Shown: in pieces, positions 8,689-17,091 of the stretch
How positions within the stretch are numbered: the first letter of the stretch is position 1
Layout of the letters: each line of letters opens with the position of its first letter
Assembly: GCF_029958925.1 (NCBI RefSeq)
Contig: NZ_CP124619.1
Location: forward strand, 1-49,673
Length of the DNA stretch: 49,673 nucleotides
Source: Tropicibacter oceani
GTDB lineage: Bacteria > Pseudomonadota > Alphaproteobacteria > Rhodobacterales > Rhodobacteraceae
Direction of reading: 5' to 3'
Program-made: the position numbers and the translations under genes
Notes under the pieces: generated by a model
Told to the model about the DNA's origin: nothing
Databases searched by the model: none
The model's input: only the letters and a program-made list of their open reading frames with translations

Positions 8689-11600
8689 ATGTCCTCGGCG
8701 CTCCATGCGGTTATCATCAGCTGGCAAGGCCAGCATGAGCAGGCGCTCGAGATCGCCCGCCAGCTGGACGGGCATGTCGACAGGCTTTCGGTGATCTACT
8801 CGAATGCCGCCAACACCCCCGAGGACGGCCCCGGCACCTGGGTGCAGGTGCCGCAAAGCTGGTTCTTCGGGCGCAAGTTCAAGGCCGCGCTGGACCTGGT
8901 CGCCCCCGGGGACATCCAGCTGCAGATCCAGGCCGACGTGTCCCATGACGACTGGCCGGCGCTGATTGCCGATTGCGCCGCCGCCTTTTCCCGGCATCCC
9001 GCGGTCGGGGTCTGGGCCCCCGACCTGACCTGGACGCCCTGGCCGACACCGCTGGTCCAGAACGGCACCCTGCCGGGCAGCGACCTGGTGCGGGTGGCGC
9101 AGACCGATGGCGTGGTCTGGGCGCTGGGGCCTGCGGTGCTGGCCGCGATGCGCGGGCTTGACTACGACAACAACAACCTGGGCTGGGGCATCGACTGGGT
9201 CGCGCTGTGCCACGCCCGCCGGCTGGGCCTGGAGGCGGTGCGCGATACCCGGCACCGCGTCCATCACCCCGAAAGCCGCGGCTATCATGGCGGCGAGGCC
9301 GCCCAGCACATGAAAGCCTTTCTGGCGCAACTGCCCAAGGCGCTACAGGAGGATATCCTGACTTTGCACGGCCTGTTGCAAGATCGTAAAAAGACCCCCT
9401 TTGCGCAGGTCGATACGGCAAGCCGCGCCAAACCTTCAAACATGCCCCTCATGGATATGAACACGATGTTTAAAACGAAGTCTGCCAACACCAACCTGTG
9501 CGAGATCTCCTTTTGCGGAGGCACGGTTTTCGCAAAGGCAGGCCCGGATTTCCTGTCGACCGGGCCGCATCTGGCCAGCGGTGGGACCGAAGTGTCCTTT
9601 GCCCCCGCCGACCCGGCGCCCAGCCTGGATGACATGAGCCGCAGCTTTCCGCTGGCGGCCGTGACGGGCAGCGCGGGCCATCAGCAGTTCAACGACCTGG
9701 ACGAATGGCAGGTGGCGGGCTGGAACACCCTGCGTGTCGTCCTGGACCCGCAGGTCGGGCCGCAGACGGTGGCCCTGGGCGGCGAAATGGCCCTGACCCC
9801 GGCGGACGGCAACGTGATGTTCCTGGCCGAACTGGCCAGCCACCGCGCCCGGGGCGCGCTGGTCGTGGTGCTGACCGACAGCCAGGGCAGCCCGCTTTGG
9901 AGCCGGCGCATCGCCTTTGACCGCGGCGCGCATGGCGGCGCCAATGCCGCCGGCTACCAGTCGGTGCAGGTTGTCCTGCCCGCCCGCACCCAGGACCAGG
10001 TGCTGCGGCTCGAGATCGATTACCTGGGCGGCGACAGCACCGCCAATGCCGATCCGCATGTCTTTTTCGTCGCCCGTCCCAGCGTGACGCGGGCCGGGGC
10101 CAGCCGCCTGAAATCCCCGGTCAGCCTGCATGTGCAGGACGACACCACCGACAGCGCCACCTGGTATCGCGCCGACCTGAACATCGGCCGGCTGAACCCG
10201 GCGGATGACATCGTCTTGCGGACCAACGCGGGCCAGATGATCCTGCTGCCCGGCCACAGCGTCGGGGTCCATATCCACAAGGATTGGGGCCATGTGCTGG
10301 AATTCCACGCCAACGGGCCGCTCAAGGCCGTGGCCTGGATCAACGGCACCCCCGCCTTTCCCGTCCTGCTGGAGCAGGGCAACAACATGATCCGCGTGCC
10401 CCAGACCCACCTGACCGGCCAGCACAGCTGGCTCGAGCTGCGCGACCCTTCGGGCAACCGCGTCTATTGGGCCAACTGGTTCCTGCCGCCGCGCCAGCTG
10501 ACGCCGGTGAACGTGCTGCAGCACGAAGGCGCGCGGGCCATCGGCTGCGACCTGTTCCCGCAATCGCCGCAGCGCTTCAAGGCCCTGCGCGCCCACATGG
10601 AAAACGGCACCTCGGCCGAGGACATCGCGCAGCTGTCGCTGGCGATCAAGGCGCTGGAGGCGGGCTATGAAAAGCTCAAGCTGAAACCGCTGCGCTTTCC
10701 CGAGGTCGAAAACCCCGATGTCAGCATCGTCATCCCGGCCCACAACAAGGTGAATGTCACCTATGCCGGGCTGTGCGCCCTGCTGCTGGCCTGGAACAAG
10801 GCCAGCTTCGAGGTGATCCTGGTCGATGACGCCTCGACCGATGAAACCGCCACCATCGAAACCCTGGTCAGCGGCATCACCGTCATCCACAACGAAGAGC
10901 CGATGCGCTTTATCCGCGCCTGCAACGCCGGGGCCGCCCGCGCGCGCGGCAAATACGTGGTCTTGCTGAACAACGATACCGAACCGACAGCGGGCTGGCT
11001 GGACGAGCTGATCGAAGCCTTTGACCGCTTTCCCAAGGTCGGGCTTGTCGGGTCCAAGCTGCTGTACCCCGACGGCACGCTGCAGGATGCCGGCGGCATT
11101 GTCTGGGGCTCGGGCGATCCGTGGAACTATGGCAACCGCCAGAACCCGCACGAGCCGCGCTTTTGCTATGCGCGCCAGGCCGATTACCTGTCCGGCGCCG
11201 CGCTGATGACCACCCGCGAGATCTGGGAAGAGGTCGGCGGGCTGTCGTCCTACCTGGAACCGATGTATTTCGAGGACACCGACCTGTCGTTCAAGGTGCG
11301 CGATGCGGGCTATACCACCTGGTTCGTGCCCTCCTCGGTGGTCTACCACTACGAAGGCATGACCAGCGGCACCAGCACCTCGTCGGGCTTCAAGCGTTTT
11401 CAAGAGGTCAACCGCCCCAAGTTCAAGCGCCGCTGGGCCAAGGCCTATGCCAATTTCTCAAAGGTGGGCACGGCGCCCGACCTGGAAAAGGATCGCGGCA
11501 TCGCCGGCCGCGTGCTGTTTGTCGATTACACCACCCCCACCCCGGACCAGAGCGCCGGCAGCTATGCCGCGCTGCAGGAAATCCGGCTGGTGCAGTCGCT

Positions 11601-12633
11601 GGGCTACAAGGTGACCTTTCTGCCGGAAAACCTGGCGCATCTGGGCAATTACACCGACGAGCTGCAGAAAATGGGGGTCGAGGTGGTCTATTCGCCCTTC
11701 TACCGCTCGATCGATGAATTCCTGCAGGCGCGCGGGGCGGAATTCGACGCCTTTTACATCACCCGCTATCACGTGGTGAATTCGGTGGTGCCGCAGATCC
11801 GTGCCGCCAATCCGCAGGCGCCGGTGATCATGAACAACGCCGACCTGCATTACCTGCGCCTGCTGCGCAAGGCCGTGGCCGAAAACGACGAGGCACAAAA
11901 GGACGCCGCCCGCGCCGTCCAGGCCGAGGAATTCGCCGCCATGCGCAGCGTCGACGTGGTGCTGTCCTACAACGAGATGGAGCATTCGGTGATCGAGGCC
12001 CAGTCCGAAGGCGCCATCACCGTGCTGCCCTGCCCCTGGGTGCTGGACCTGCCCGACAGCCTGCCGCCGCGCGATGGCCGCAAGGGGCTGTCCTTCCTGG
12101 GCGGCTTCCAGCATCACCCCAATGTCGAGGGCGTCGAATGGTTCGCCAGATCGGTGATGTCGCGGCTGGGCCAGTCGCGTCCGGACATCGAATTGTCGAT
12201 CTACGGCTCGCGGATGAACGACAAGGTCGAGGCCCTGGAAAGCCCCGGTATCCACCCCATCGGCTTTGTCGAGAACATCGAGGATGCCTATGACCGCCAC
12301 ATGATCTTTGTCGCGCCGCTGCTGTCGGGGGCCGGGATCAAGGGCAAGGTGCTCAGCGCGCTGGCCCATGGCATTCCCTGCATTCTCAGCCCGCTGGCCG
12401 CCGAAGGCATCGGCCTGTTGCATGGCCGCGACTGCCTGATCGCCAAGACCCCGGAAGACTGGGAAAAAGCCATCATCCAGCTGTATGATGACCCGGCGCT
12501 TTGGGATAAGCTGGTCAGCAATGCCCGCGATCTGGCCGCTTTGCGGTTCTCGTTCGAAAGCGGGCAGGAACAGATGCGCAATGCGCTGGAAGCGATCGGC
12601 CTTTTCTCCAGCGTGGGCCCCTGGGCCAAGTAA
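8689..12633 (+). CDS. Multi-module glycosyltransferase (GT2 plus GT4, with GT-like N-terminus)
   Basis: A 1314-residue cytoplasmic enzyme. Residues 1 to about 230 resemble a reduced GT-A domain ending in NNLGWGIDWVALCHARR, a segment like the acceptor-binding end of GT2 enzymes. A long beta-rich region follows. A full GT2 domain starts near residue 677 (VSIVIPAHNKVN, then VILVDDASTDET, LLNNDTEP and FEDTDLSFKVRDAGY). A GT4-like domain starts near residue 940 (LFVDYTTPTPDQSAGSYAA) and runs through LSFLGGFQHHPNVEG and APLLSGAGIKGKVLSALAHG. The start at 8689 has AAGG about eight bases upstream. Such fusions usually add successive sugars. The next gene starts ten bases after its stop. Confidence 0.88.
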   Translation: MSSALHAVIISWQGQHEQALEIARQLDGHVDRLSVIYSNAANTPEDGPGTWVQVPQSWFFGRKFKAALDLVAPGDIQLQIQADVSHDDWPALIADCAAAFSRHPAVGVWAPDLTWTPWPTPLVQNGTLPGSDLVRVAQTDGVVWALGPAVLAAMRGLDYDNNNLGWGIDWVALCHARRLGLEAVRDTRHRVHHPESRGYHGGEAAQHMKAFLAQLPKALQEDILTLHGLLQDRKKTPFAQVDTASRAKPSNMPLMDMNTMFKTKSANTNLCEISFCGGTVFAKAGPDFLSTGPHLASGGTEVSFAPADPAPSLDDMSRSFPLAAVTGSAGHQQFNDLDEWQVAGWNTLRVVLDPQVGPQTVALGGEMALTPADGNVMFLAELASHRARGALVVVLTDSQGSPLWSRRIAFDRGAHGGANAAGYQSVQVVLPARTQDQVLRLEIDYLGGDSTANADPHVFFVARPSVTRAGASRLKSPVSLHVQDDTTDSATWYRADLNIGRLNPADDIVLRTNAGQMILLPGHSVGVHIHKDWGHVLEFHANGPLKAVAWINGTPAFPVLLEQGNNMIRVPQTHLTGQHSWLELRDPSGNRVYWANWFLPPRQLTPVNVLQHEGARAIGCDLFPQSPQRFKALRAHMENGTSAEDIAQLSLAIKALEAGYEKLKLKPLRFPEVENPDVSIVIPAHNKVNVTYAGLCALLLAWNKASFEVILVDDASTDETATIETLVSGITVIHNEEPMRFIRACNAGAARARGKYVVLLNNDTEPTAGWLDELIEAFDRFPKVGLVGSKLLYPDGTLQDAGGIVWGSGDPWNYGNRQNPHEPRFCYARQADYLSGAALMTTREIWEEVGGLSSYLEPMYFEDTDLSFKVRDAGYTTWFVPSSVVYHYEGMTSGTSTSSGFKRFQEVNRPKFKRRWAKAYANFSKVGTAPDLEKDRGIAGRVLFVDYTTPTPDQSAGSYAALQEIRLVQSLGYKVTFLPENLAHLGNYTDELQKMGVEVVYSPFYRSIDEFLQARGAEFDAFYITRYHVVNSVVPQIRAANPQAPVIMNNADLHYLRLLRKAVAENDEAQKDAARAVQAEEFAAMRSVDVVLSYNEMEHSVIEAQSEGAITVLPCPWVLDLPDSLPPRDGRKGLSFLGGFQHHPNVEGVEWFARSVMSRLGQSRPDIELSIYGSRMNDKVEALESPGIHPIGFVENIEDAYDRHMIFVAPLLSGAGIKGKVLSALAHGIPCILSPLAAEGIGLLHGRDCLIAKTPEDWEKAIIQLYDDPALWDKLVSNARDLAALRFSFESGQEQMRNALEAIGLFSSVGPWAK

Positions 12634-12643
12634 CGGACACTGC

Positions 12644-14011
12644 ATGCCGATCTTTCGCATCGCCGACAAGCTGGTCTATTTCGCGCATGTGCCACGCGCT
12701 GCCGGAACGTCGGTCGAACGGTATTTGCGGGCGCGCTTTGGCCCCCTGGCCTTTGCCGACCCGCAATACCTGTCGGTGCCCGAAGATGCGCGCTGGACGC
12801 GGTCCTCGCCGCAGCACGTGGACCGTTTCGCATTGGCCCGGCTGTTTCCGCCGGGCTTTTTCGATGCCAGCTTTGCCCTTGTCCGCCACCCGCAGGACCG
12901 GCTGCACAGCGTCTTTCTGCGCCAGCGCGACATCGAACGGACGATCCCGGCGGACACTGAATTTCGCGACTGGGTGACCTCTTTGCCGCTGCCGGATTTC
13001 GCGCTGGACAACCACACCCGCCCGATGCTGGATTTCATCCCGCCCGGCGCGCGGATCTTCCGGCTCGAAGAGGGGCTGGGGCAAATTGTGGACTGGCTTG
13101 ACGGGCTGGCGGGAAATACAGAAGGTCCGCGCGCCATCGGCGTCGCCAACAGCCACTCTGAACGGCTGGCGCTGCTGGGCCGGGACCCCGAAACCCCGAT
13201 CCCCGAAGTTGACGACGCCCTGCGCGCGGTGATTTCGGAGCGTTACGCCGAAGATATTTATTGGTGCGGCTATGCCCCGCGCAAAGGAAGACCAAGCATG
13301 ACCAAAGCCCCTGCCGAACGCACTGTTGTTCTGCACTACCACCTGTTCAAGAATGCCGGCACCTCGCTGGACCAGATCCTGAAACGCAATTTCGGGGATC
13401 GCTGGGTAACGCGCGAATTTGCCATGGCAAACAATGACAACAGCGCCCAGCTGGCCGACTGGATCCGCGAGGAAAAGGACGCGGTCGCCTTTTCCACCCA
13501 TACCGGGCTGGGGCCGGTGCCAGAGATCCCCGGCGTGCGGGTCATCTCGGTCATGCTGCTGCGCGATCCGATTTCGCGCATCAAGTCCGCCTATCGCTTT
13601 GAGCGTCACCAAAAGGCCGACACCTTTGGCGCGCGGCTGGCCAAGGAAACCGACCTGGAAGGTTACGTGCGCACCCGGCTGAAGAACCCCGGCGACCGCC
13701 AGTGCCGGGATTTCCAGTGTTCGCGCCTGGCCAGCATGGTGCCCGGCGACGCCCCCGAGCTGGAGCGCGCCCTGGCCGCCGCCGGCAATCTGGGCGTGCT
13801 GGGCAACGTGCGCGATTTCGACGGCGCGCTGGAGGCCCTGGCCCGGGCCCTGGCCGAGGACTATCCCGATTTCACCTGGGAAAGCGTGCAGGCCAATGTC
13901 TCGAAACCGGCCAGCAAGTCCGAGGCCCCCTCGGACGAGGTCATGACCCTGCTCAAAGAGGCGAACCAGGGCGATCTGAAACTGATCGAAACCCTGTTCC
14001 CCGCGCATTGA
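12644..14011 (+). CDS. Tandem sulfotransferase-like protein (two fused domains)
   Basis: A 455-residue protein made of two sulfotransferase-like halves. The first (residues 1 to about 215) has a P-loop-like AHVPRAAGTSVERYL and a FALVRHPQDRLHS segment that fits the 3-prime-phosphate loop. The second (from residue 219) has the same pair again: YHLFKNAGTSLDQIL and MLLRDPISRIKSAYRFE. At the junction, an in-frame ATG at 13298 has AAGGAAG about eight bases upstream, so the second half may also be made on its own. These folds use PAPS to sulfate glycans; some relatives have other roles. It follows the three-module glycosyltransferase by ten bases and is probably co-transcribed with it. Confidence 0.75.
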   Translation: MPIFRIADKLVYFAHVPRAAGTSVERYLRARFGPLAFADPQYLSVPEDARWTRSSPQHVDRFALARLFPPGFFDASFALVRHPQDRLHSVFLRQRDIERTIPADTEFRDWVTSLPLPDFALDNHTRPMLDFIPPGARIFRLEEGLGQIVDWLDGLAGNTEGPRAIGVANSHSERLALLGRDPETPIPEVDDALRAVISERYAEDIYWCGYAPRKGRPSMTKAPAERTVVLHYHLFKNAGTSLDQILKRNFGDRWVTREFAMANNDNSAQLADWIREEKDAVAFSTHTGLGPVPEIPGVRVISVMLLRDPISRIKSAYRFERHQKADTFGARLAKETDLEGYVRTRLKNPGDRQCRDFQCSRLASMVPGDAPELERALAAAGNLGVLGNVRDFDGALEALARALAEDYPDFTWESVQANVSKPASKSEAPSDEVMTLLKEANQGDLKLIETLFPAH

Positions 14012-14024
14012 TCGCAACCGGCAC

Positions 14025-14054
14025 CGGGCCCTGACCCCCGAAAGGTCGGGCCCG
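14025..14054. terminator. Hairpin between convergent genes
   Basis: CGGGCCC-T-GACC at 14025-14036 pairs with GGTC-GGGCCCG at 14044-14054, an eleven-pair stem with a single-base bulge and a seven-base loop. It fills the 50-base gap between two convergent genes and could act in both directions, though neither side has a T-tract. Confidence 0.5.
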
Positions 14055-14061
14055 CGCCGCG

Positions 14062-16032
14062 TTACTTGGCCAGATCGGCCCGCGCCGCCGCCACAAGACG
14101 GTCGTCGTTGCTGTCCGGGGTGCGGCTGCTGATGTCCTGTTCGACCAGCGCCAGCGTGGCCGCCGAGGACAGCCGATCGGGGTCAAAGTTGTTGCCCCAT
14201 TGCACCGGCATCGTATCGACGCGCACGCCGTTCAGCCAAAGCGCATGGCTCAGGTTGGCATGGGCGCGCGGCTGTGCGGGCCAGTCTTCCCAACCCAGTT
14301 TCCCGGCCTCGACCGTGGTGTCGCGGGCATTGGCATAGACATGCATCAGCTCCATCGTGGCGATGCCCGCCTGATCGCCGATCACCAACCCCGACGAGGG
14401 ATGCGTGCGATAGGGGAAATCGGCATAGAACACGCGGTCGTTCAGGCTGGTGTCGATCATCCGGTGCCAGTCGAATTCGCGCGCCGCGCCATTGATGTTC
14501 TTGTCCGGGCGGATCCGCAGCACCGCGTCCGCATCAATGCCGCTGCTTTCCAGCAGCGCCTGGGCGCCCTGGATCTTGTGGTACATCTTTTGCGGATTCG
14601 AATAATGCACAAAGGCGCCGGTTTCGTCGTCTTCGACGCGCACATGGTCGATCGGGCAGCCATAGAAGTCGGCCAGCGCCTGGGCATCGACGTTGCTGGC
14701 ATCGTCCAGCGTTGTCAGCGCCGGATAGCGCGCCTGCATCGCCGGATAGCCCATGTTGTTGGCCACCGACTGGTAGGCGTTCAGGAATTCGCCGTCGAAC
14801 ATCCGCCAGGCCTGCGCCGGGGTCGGGGTCTTGCGGCCGATCTTGCGCCAGGCATCGACAAAGATCACCGGCTCGGTATTGGCCAGAAGATGCCGCTGCA
14901 TCTTTGGAAAGGCCAGCTTGTAGCCGCGCAGCTGCCCCGAGATGCAGACCGCCACGCGCGGTTTGCGGTCCGGCGACAGGCGCGGCGCCGGAAAGCTGCG
15001 TTCGGGGTTGAAGATGCGCAGGCCGCTGAGTTCCGCGCTGTTCGGGCGGTTGGCGATGTACCAGTCATAGACCTGCGGCGCGCGCGCCTTGTGCAGGATC
15101 GCCAGCTGGTCCAGCACCCCGGTCGGCATGTCGCCTGTGTGACCTTCGTAGCGCTGCGCAATCCGGTCCACCCAGTTTTCGACGATCAGGGTCAGCGCCG
15201 TGTCGGGATGGCCGACCCCCAGTTTTTCAAAGGTCAGGATGATCTGCGGCGCCAGATGCGAGGCTGCGTATTCAAAGCTGCCGTCGATGTAGAACAGGCG
15301 CATCAACTGGTGCAGCCGGGCCTTGTGCATGGTCCAGATCGCGCTGACCTCGCGCGGGGTGGCATCGGCAAGCGCCGTCACCAGGGCCTTGCCCGACAGG
15401 CCTTCGACCGCGTTCAGCTGCAAGCGCACCAGAAGTACGTTCTTGCTTTGGCTCAGGCGGTCCAGCACGGTTGTCATCAACCGGCGATGGATCAGCAGAA
15501 AGGTCGTATAGGCCTGCGGCGCGGCGATGAACTGGGTCGAATTGCGCAGGATGAATTCCGACGGGGTGCGCTGATCGATATGCGCCTGTTCGACCGAAAG
15601 CACGAACAGCTTTTCCAGCCGCGGATCGCCGTCCACCGCGCGCAAAAAGGCCTCGTCGTGCAGGGCGGTGGCCAGGTGATGATAGAACAGCGGCACGGCC
15701 ATCTGGTCAGGCTCAAAGCTGCTGATCATGTCCAGGACGGTGTCGAACCGGCCCGCCTTGCGTAGCACGTCCAGCGCCCAGGCGTTGCAGAACCGGTGCC
15801 GCAGCAGGCGGCTTTTGCGGCCCTCGGCATAGGCCTCGGCCAGGTCCAGCACCTGTTCGTATTGCCCATGGGTCGAGGCATACTGGAAGATCGCCGCCAA
15901 TTGCAGGTCACTGGCCGGGGTGCTTGCTGCATTCAGAAGATGCGCCAGACCTTCGGCGTGTTGTCCGCGATTGGCCATCTTGCGCGCTTCGTCCTGAACC
16001 GCCTGCCAGGCCGTGCCGTCATCAGTTGTCAT
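14062..16032 (-). CDS. Putative glycosyltransferase with helical N-terminal region
   Basis: A 656-residue protein. Residues 1 to about 345 look alpha-helical and resemble a TPR-like scaffold. From about residue 360 the sequence PRVAVCISGQLRGYKLAF opens a domain seen in poorly characterised bacterial glycosyltransferases, with IFVDAWRK, YSNPQKMYHKIQGAQ and VLRIRPDKNI downstream; the RIRPD segment is a likely nucleotide-sugar-binding site. It is the last gene of a six-gene minus-strand operon, 19 bases after the SnoaL-like gene. Donor and acceptor are unknown. The scaffold region might bind other enzymes of the operon. Confidence 0.6.
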   Translation of the reverse strand: MTTDDGTAWQAVQDEARKMANRGQHAEGLAHLLNAASTPASDLQLAAIFQYASTHGQYEQVLDLAEAYAEGRKSRLLRHRFCNAWALDVLRKAGRFDTVLDMISSFEPDQMAVPLFYHHLATALHDEAFLRAVDGDPRLEKLFVLSVEQAHIDQRTPSEFILRNSTQFIAAPQAYTTFLLIHRRLMTTVLDRLSQSKNVLLVRLQLNAVEGLSGKALVTALADATPREVSAIWTMHKARLHQLMRLFYIDGSFEYAASHLAPQIILTFEKLGVGHPDTALTLIVENWVDRIAQRYEGHTGDMPTGVLDQLAILHKARAPQVYDWYIANRPNSAELSGLRIFNPERSFPAPRLSPDRKPRVAVCISGQLRGYKLAFPKMQRHLLANTEPVIFVDAWRKIGRKTPTPAQAWRMFDGEFLNAYQSVANNMGYPAMQARYPALTTLDDASNVDAQALADFYGCPIDHVRVEDDETGAFVHYSNPQKMYHKIQGAQALLESSGIDADAVLRIRPDKNINGAAREFDWHRMIDTSLNDRVFYADFPYRTHPSSGLVIGDQAGIATMELMHVYANARDTTVEAGKLGWEDWPAQPRAHANLSHALWLNGVRVDTMPVQWGNNFDPDRLSSAATLALVEQDISSRTPDSNDDRLVAAARADLAK

Positions 16033-16051
16033 GAAGATTTCCCTTTCGAGC

Positions 16052-16390
16052 TTAGCCGCGCGGCGTCAGGTAGGCCTGCATGCTGGTCATCTTGTCGCCG
16101 TCCCAGGCGATGACATCGACGCCGTCCAGAACCGTTTCGCCAAGGGTCAGGGTGAAATGGATGACCGAGGCATCGCCATCCACCAGCACGCGGTGGGCGA
16201 CAAAGCTCAGGCCGGGGTGGGCGTCGAACAGGCCCTTGATATAGTCCAGAACCGCCGGTTTCGGGGTCAGCGCGGTGACCTCGGGGTCGGTCAGCTGGAA
16301 ACCCTCGGCCAGGAACCCGGCGACCTTGTCCAGGTCGCGGGCGTCAAAGGCGGCCACATAGGCGGCGGTCAGGGTGCGAATGTCAGACAT
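16052..16390 (-). CDS. SnoaL/NTF2-like small protein
   Basis: A 112-residue protein with the cone-shaped NTF2-like pattern: an N-terminal helix (LTAAYVAAFDARDLDKVAGF), LTDPEVT, then beta strands ending in VDVIAWDGDKMTSMQAYLTP. This superfamily includes isomerases, cyclases and non-enzymatic binding proteins, and no catalytic residues can be named here. Its start overlaps the end of the preceding nucleotidyltransferase gene by eight bases, so it belongs to the same transcript. A role in binding or isomerising a small intermediate of the operon is possible but unproven. Confidence 0.7.
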   Translation of the reverse strand: MSDIRTLTAAYVAAFDARDLDKVAGFLAEGFQLTDPEVTALTPKPAVLDYIKGLFDAHPGLSFVAHRVLVDGDASVIHFTLTLGETVLDGVDVIAWDGDKMTSMQAYLTPRG

Positions 16391-17087
16391 GGCTTGTCTC
16401 CACTTTGATATCGGTCACGTCCGTGACGGGGGCCAGCAGCACCGACTTGCCCTGATCATGCACGCCGTTGAACAGCGGGCAGACAAAGAACAGATCGCGA
16501 AAGGTCTGGCTGGCGGCGTTTTCCAGCCCGTGGGCCAGCGCCCGCAGATAGGTGGGCAGATCGCGGAACATGTAGGTCCCGGCCGAGGCATTGTTCGAAA
16601 TCACGCGCTTTTCCGCAGCCTCGGAGAAAGCGCCAAAGGCATCCAGCCGCAGATAGCTGTAGGCCGGATTGTCCGAAGGAAAGGTCAGCGCAATGCCACC
16701 GCAGGCGGGGTTGGCCGCGAACATGGCCTTGGGATCAAGGGTGCTGGTGTACAGGATATCCGCCAGATCGACGACGATGGGTTCGCCCATGTCGGCGCCA
16801 CTTACCATGCCCGCCAGCGCGCTCAGCGCCGCGCCGCGCGTGTAGCGCGACAGGAAGGTGACCGAGGCACCGGGATACCATTGCGCCAGTTCACCGCGCG
16901 CAAAGGCGCGGGTTTCTGGCCCGTCGATCAGCACAAAGGCATGATCTTCGGGGGCCACGCCCTGCGCCCAGGGGCGGCTTGTCAGCACGCGGCGCAGCAG
17001 CAGCTGCCCGTCCAGCGGGATCATCGCCTTGAGCGCGCCGCCCTCCCGGACGAAATCCGGGCCGGCCAGGGGGACAATCACCCGCAC
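16383..17087 (-). CDS. Nucleotidyltransferase-like protein (single domain, degenerate signature)
   Basis: A 234-residue protein of the sugar-phosphate nucleotidyltransferase superfamily, shown by the N-terminal MRVIVPLAGPDFVREGGALK, IPLDGQLLLRRVL, IVVDLADILY and a late GTYMFRDLPTYLRAL segment. The usual GxGxRxxPxTxxxPK loop is altered: the glycine-rich part is replaced by AGPDFVREGGALK. Binding may be kept with changed chemistry, or the protein may be regulatory. It starts four bases after the double nucleotidyltransferase gene and overlaps the SnoaL-like gene. The two genes together give three such domains. Confidence 0.7.
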   Translation of the reverse strand: MRVIVPLAGPDFVREGGALKAMIPLDGQLLLRRVLTSRPWAQGVAPEDHAFVLIDGPETRAFARGELAQWYPGASVTFLSRYTRGAALSALAGMVSGADMGEPIVVDLADILYTSTLDPKAMFAANPACGGIALTFPSDNPAYSYLRLDAFGAFSEAAEKRVISNNASAGTYMFRDLPTYLRALAHGLENAASQTFRDLFFVCPLFNGVHDQGKSVLLAPVTDVTDIKVETSHV

Positions 17088-17091
17088 CGGA

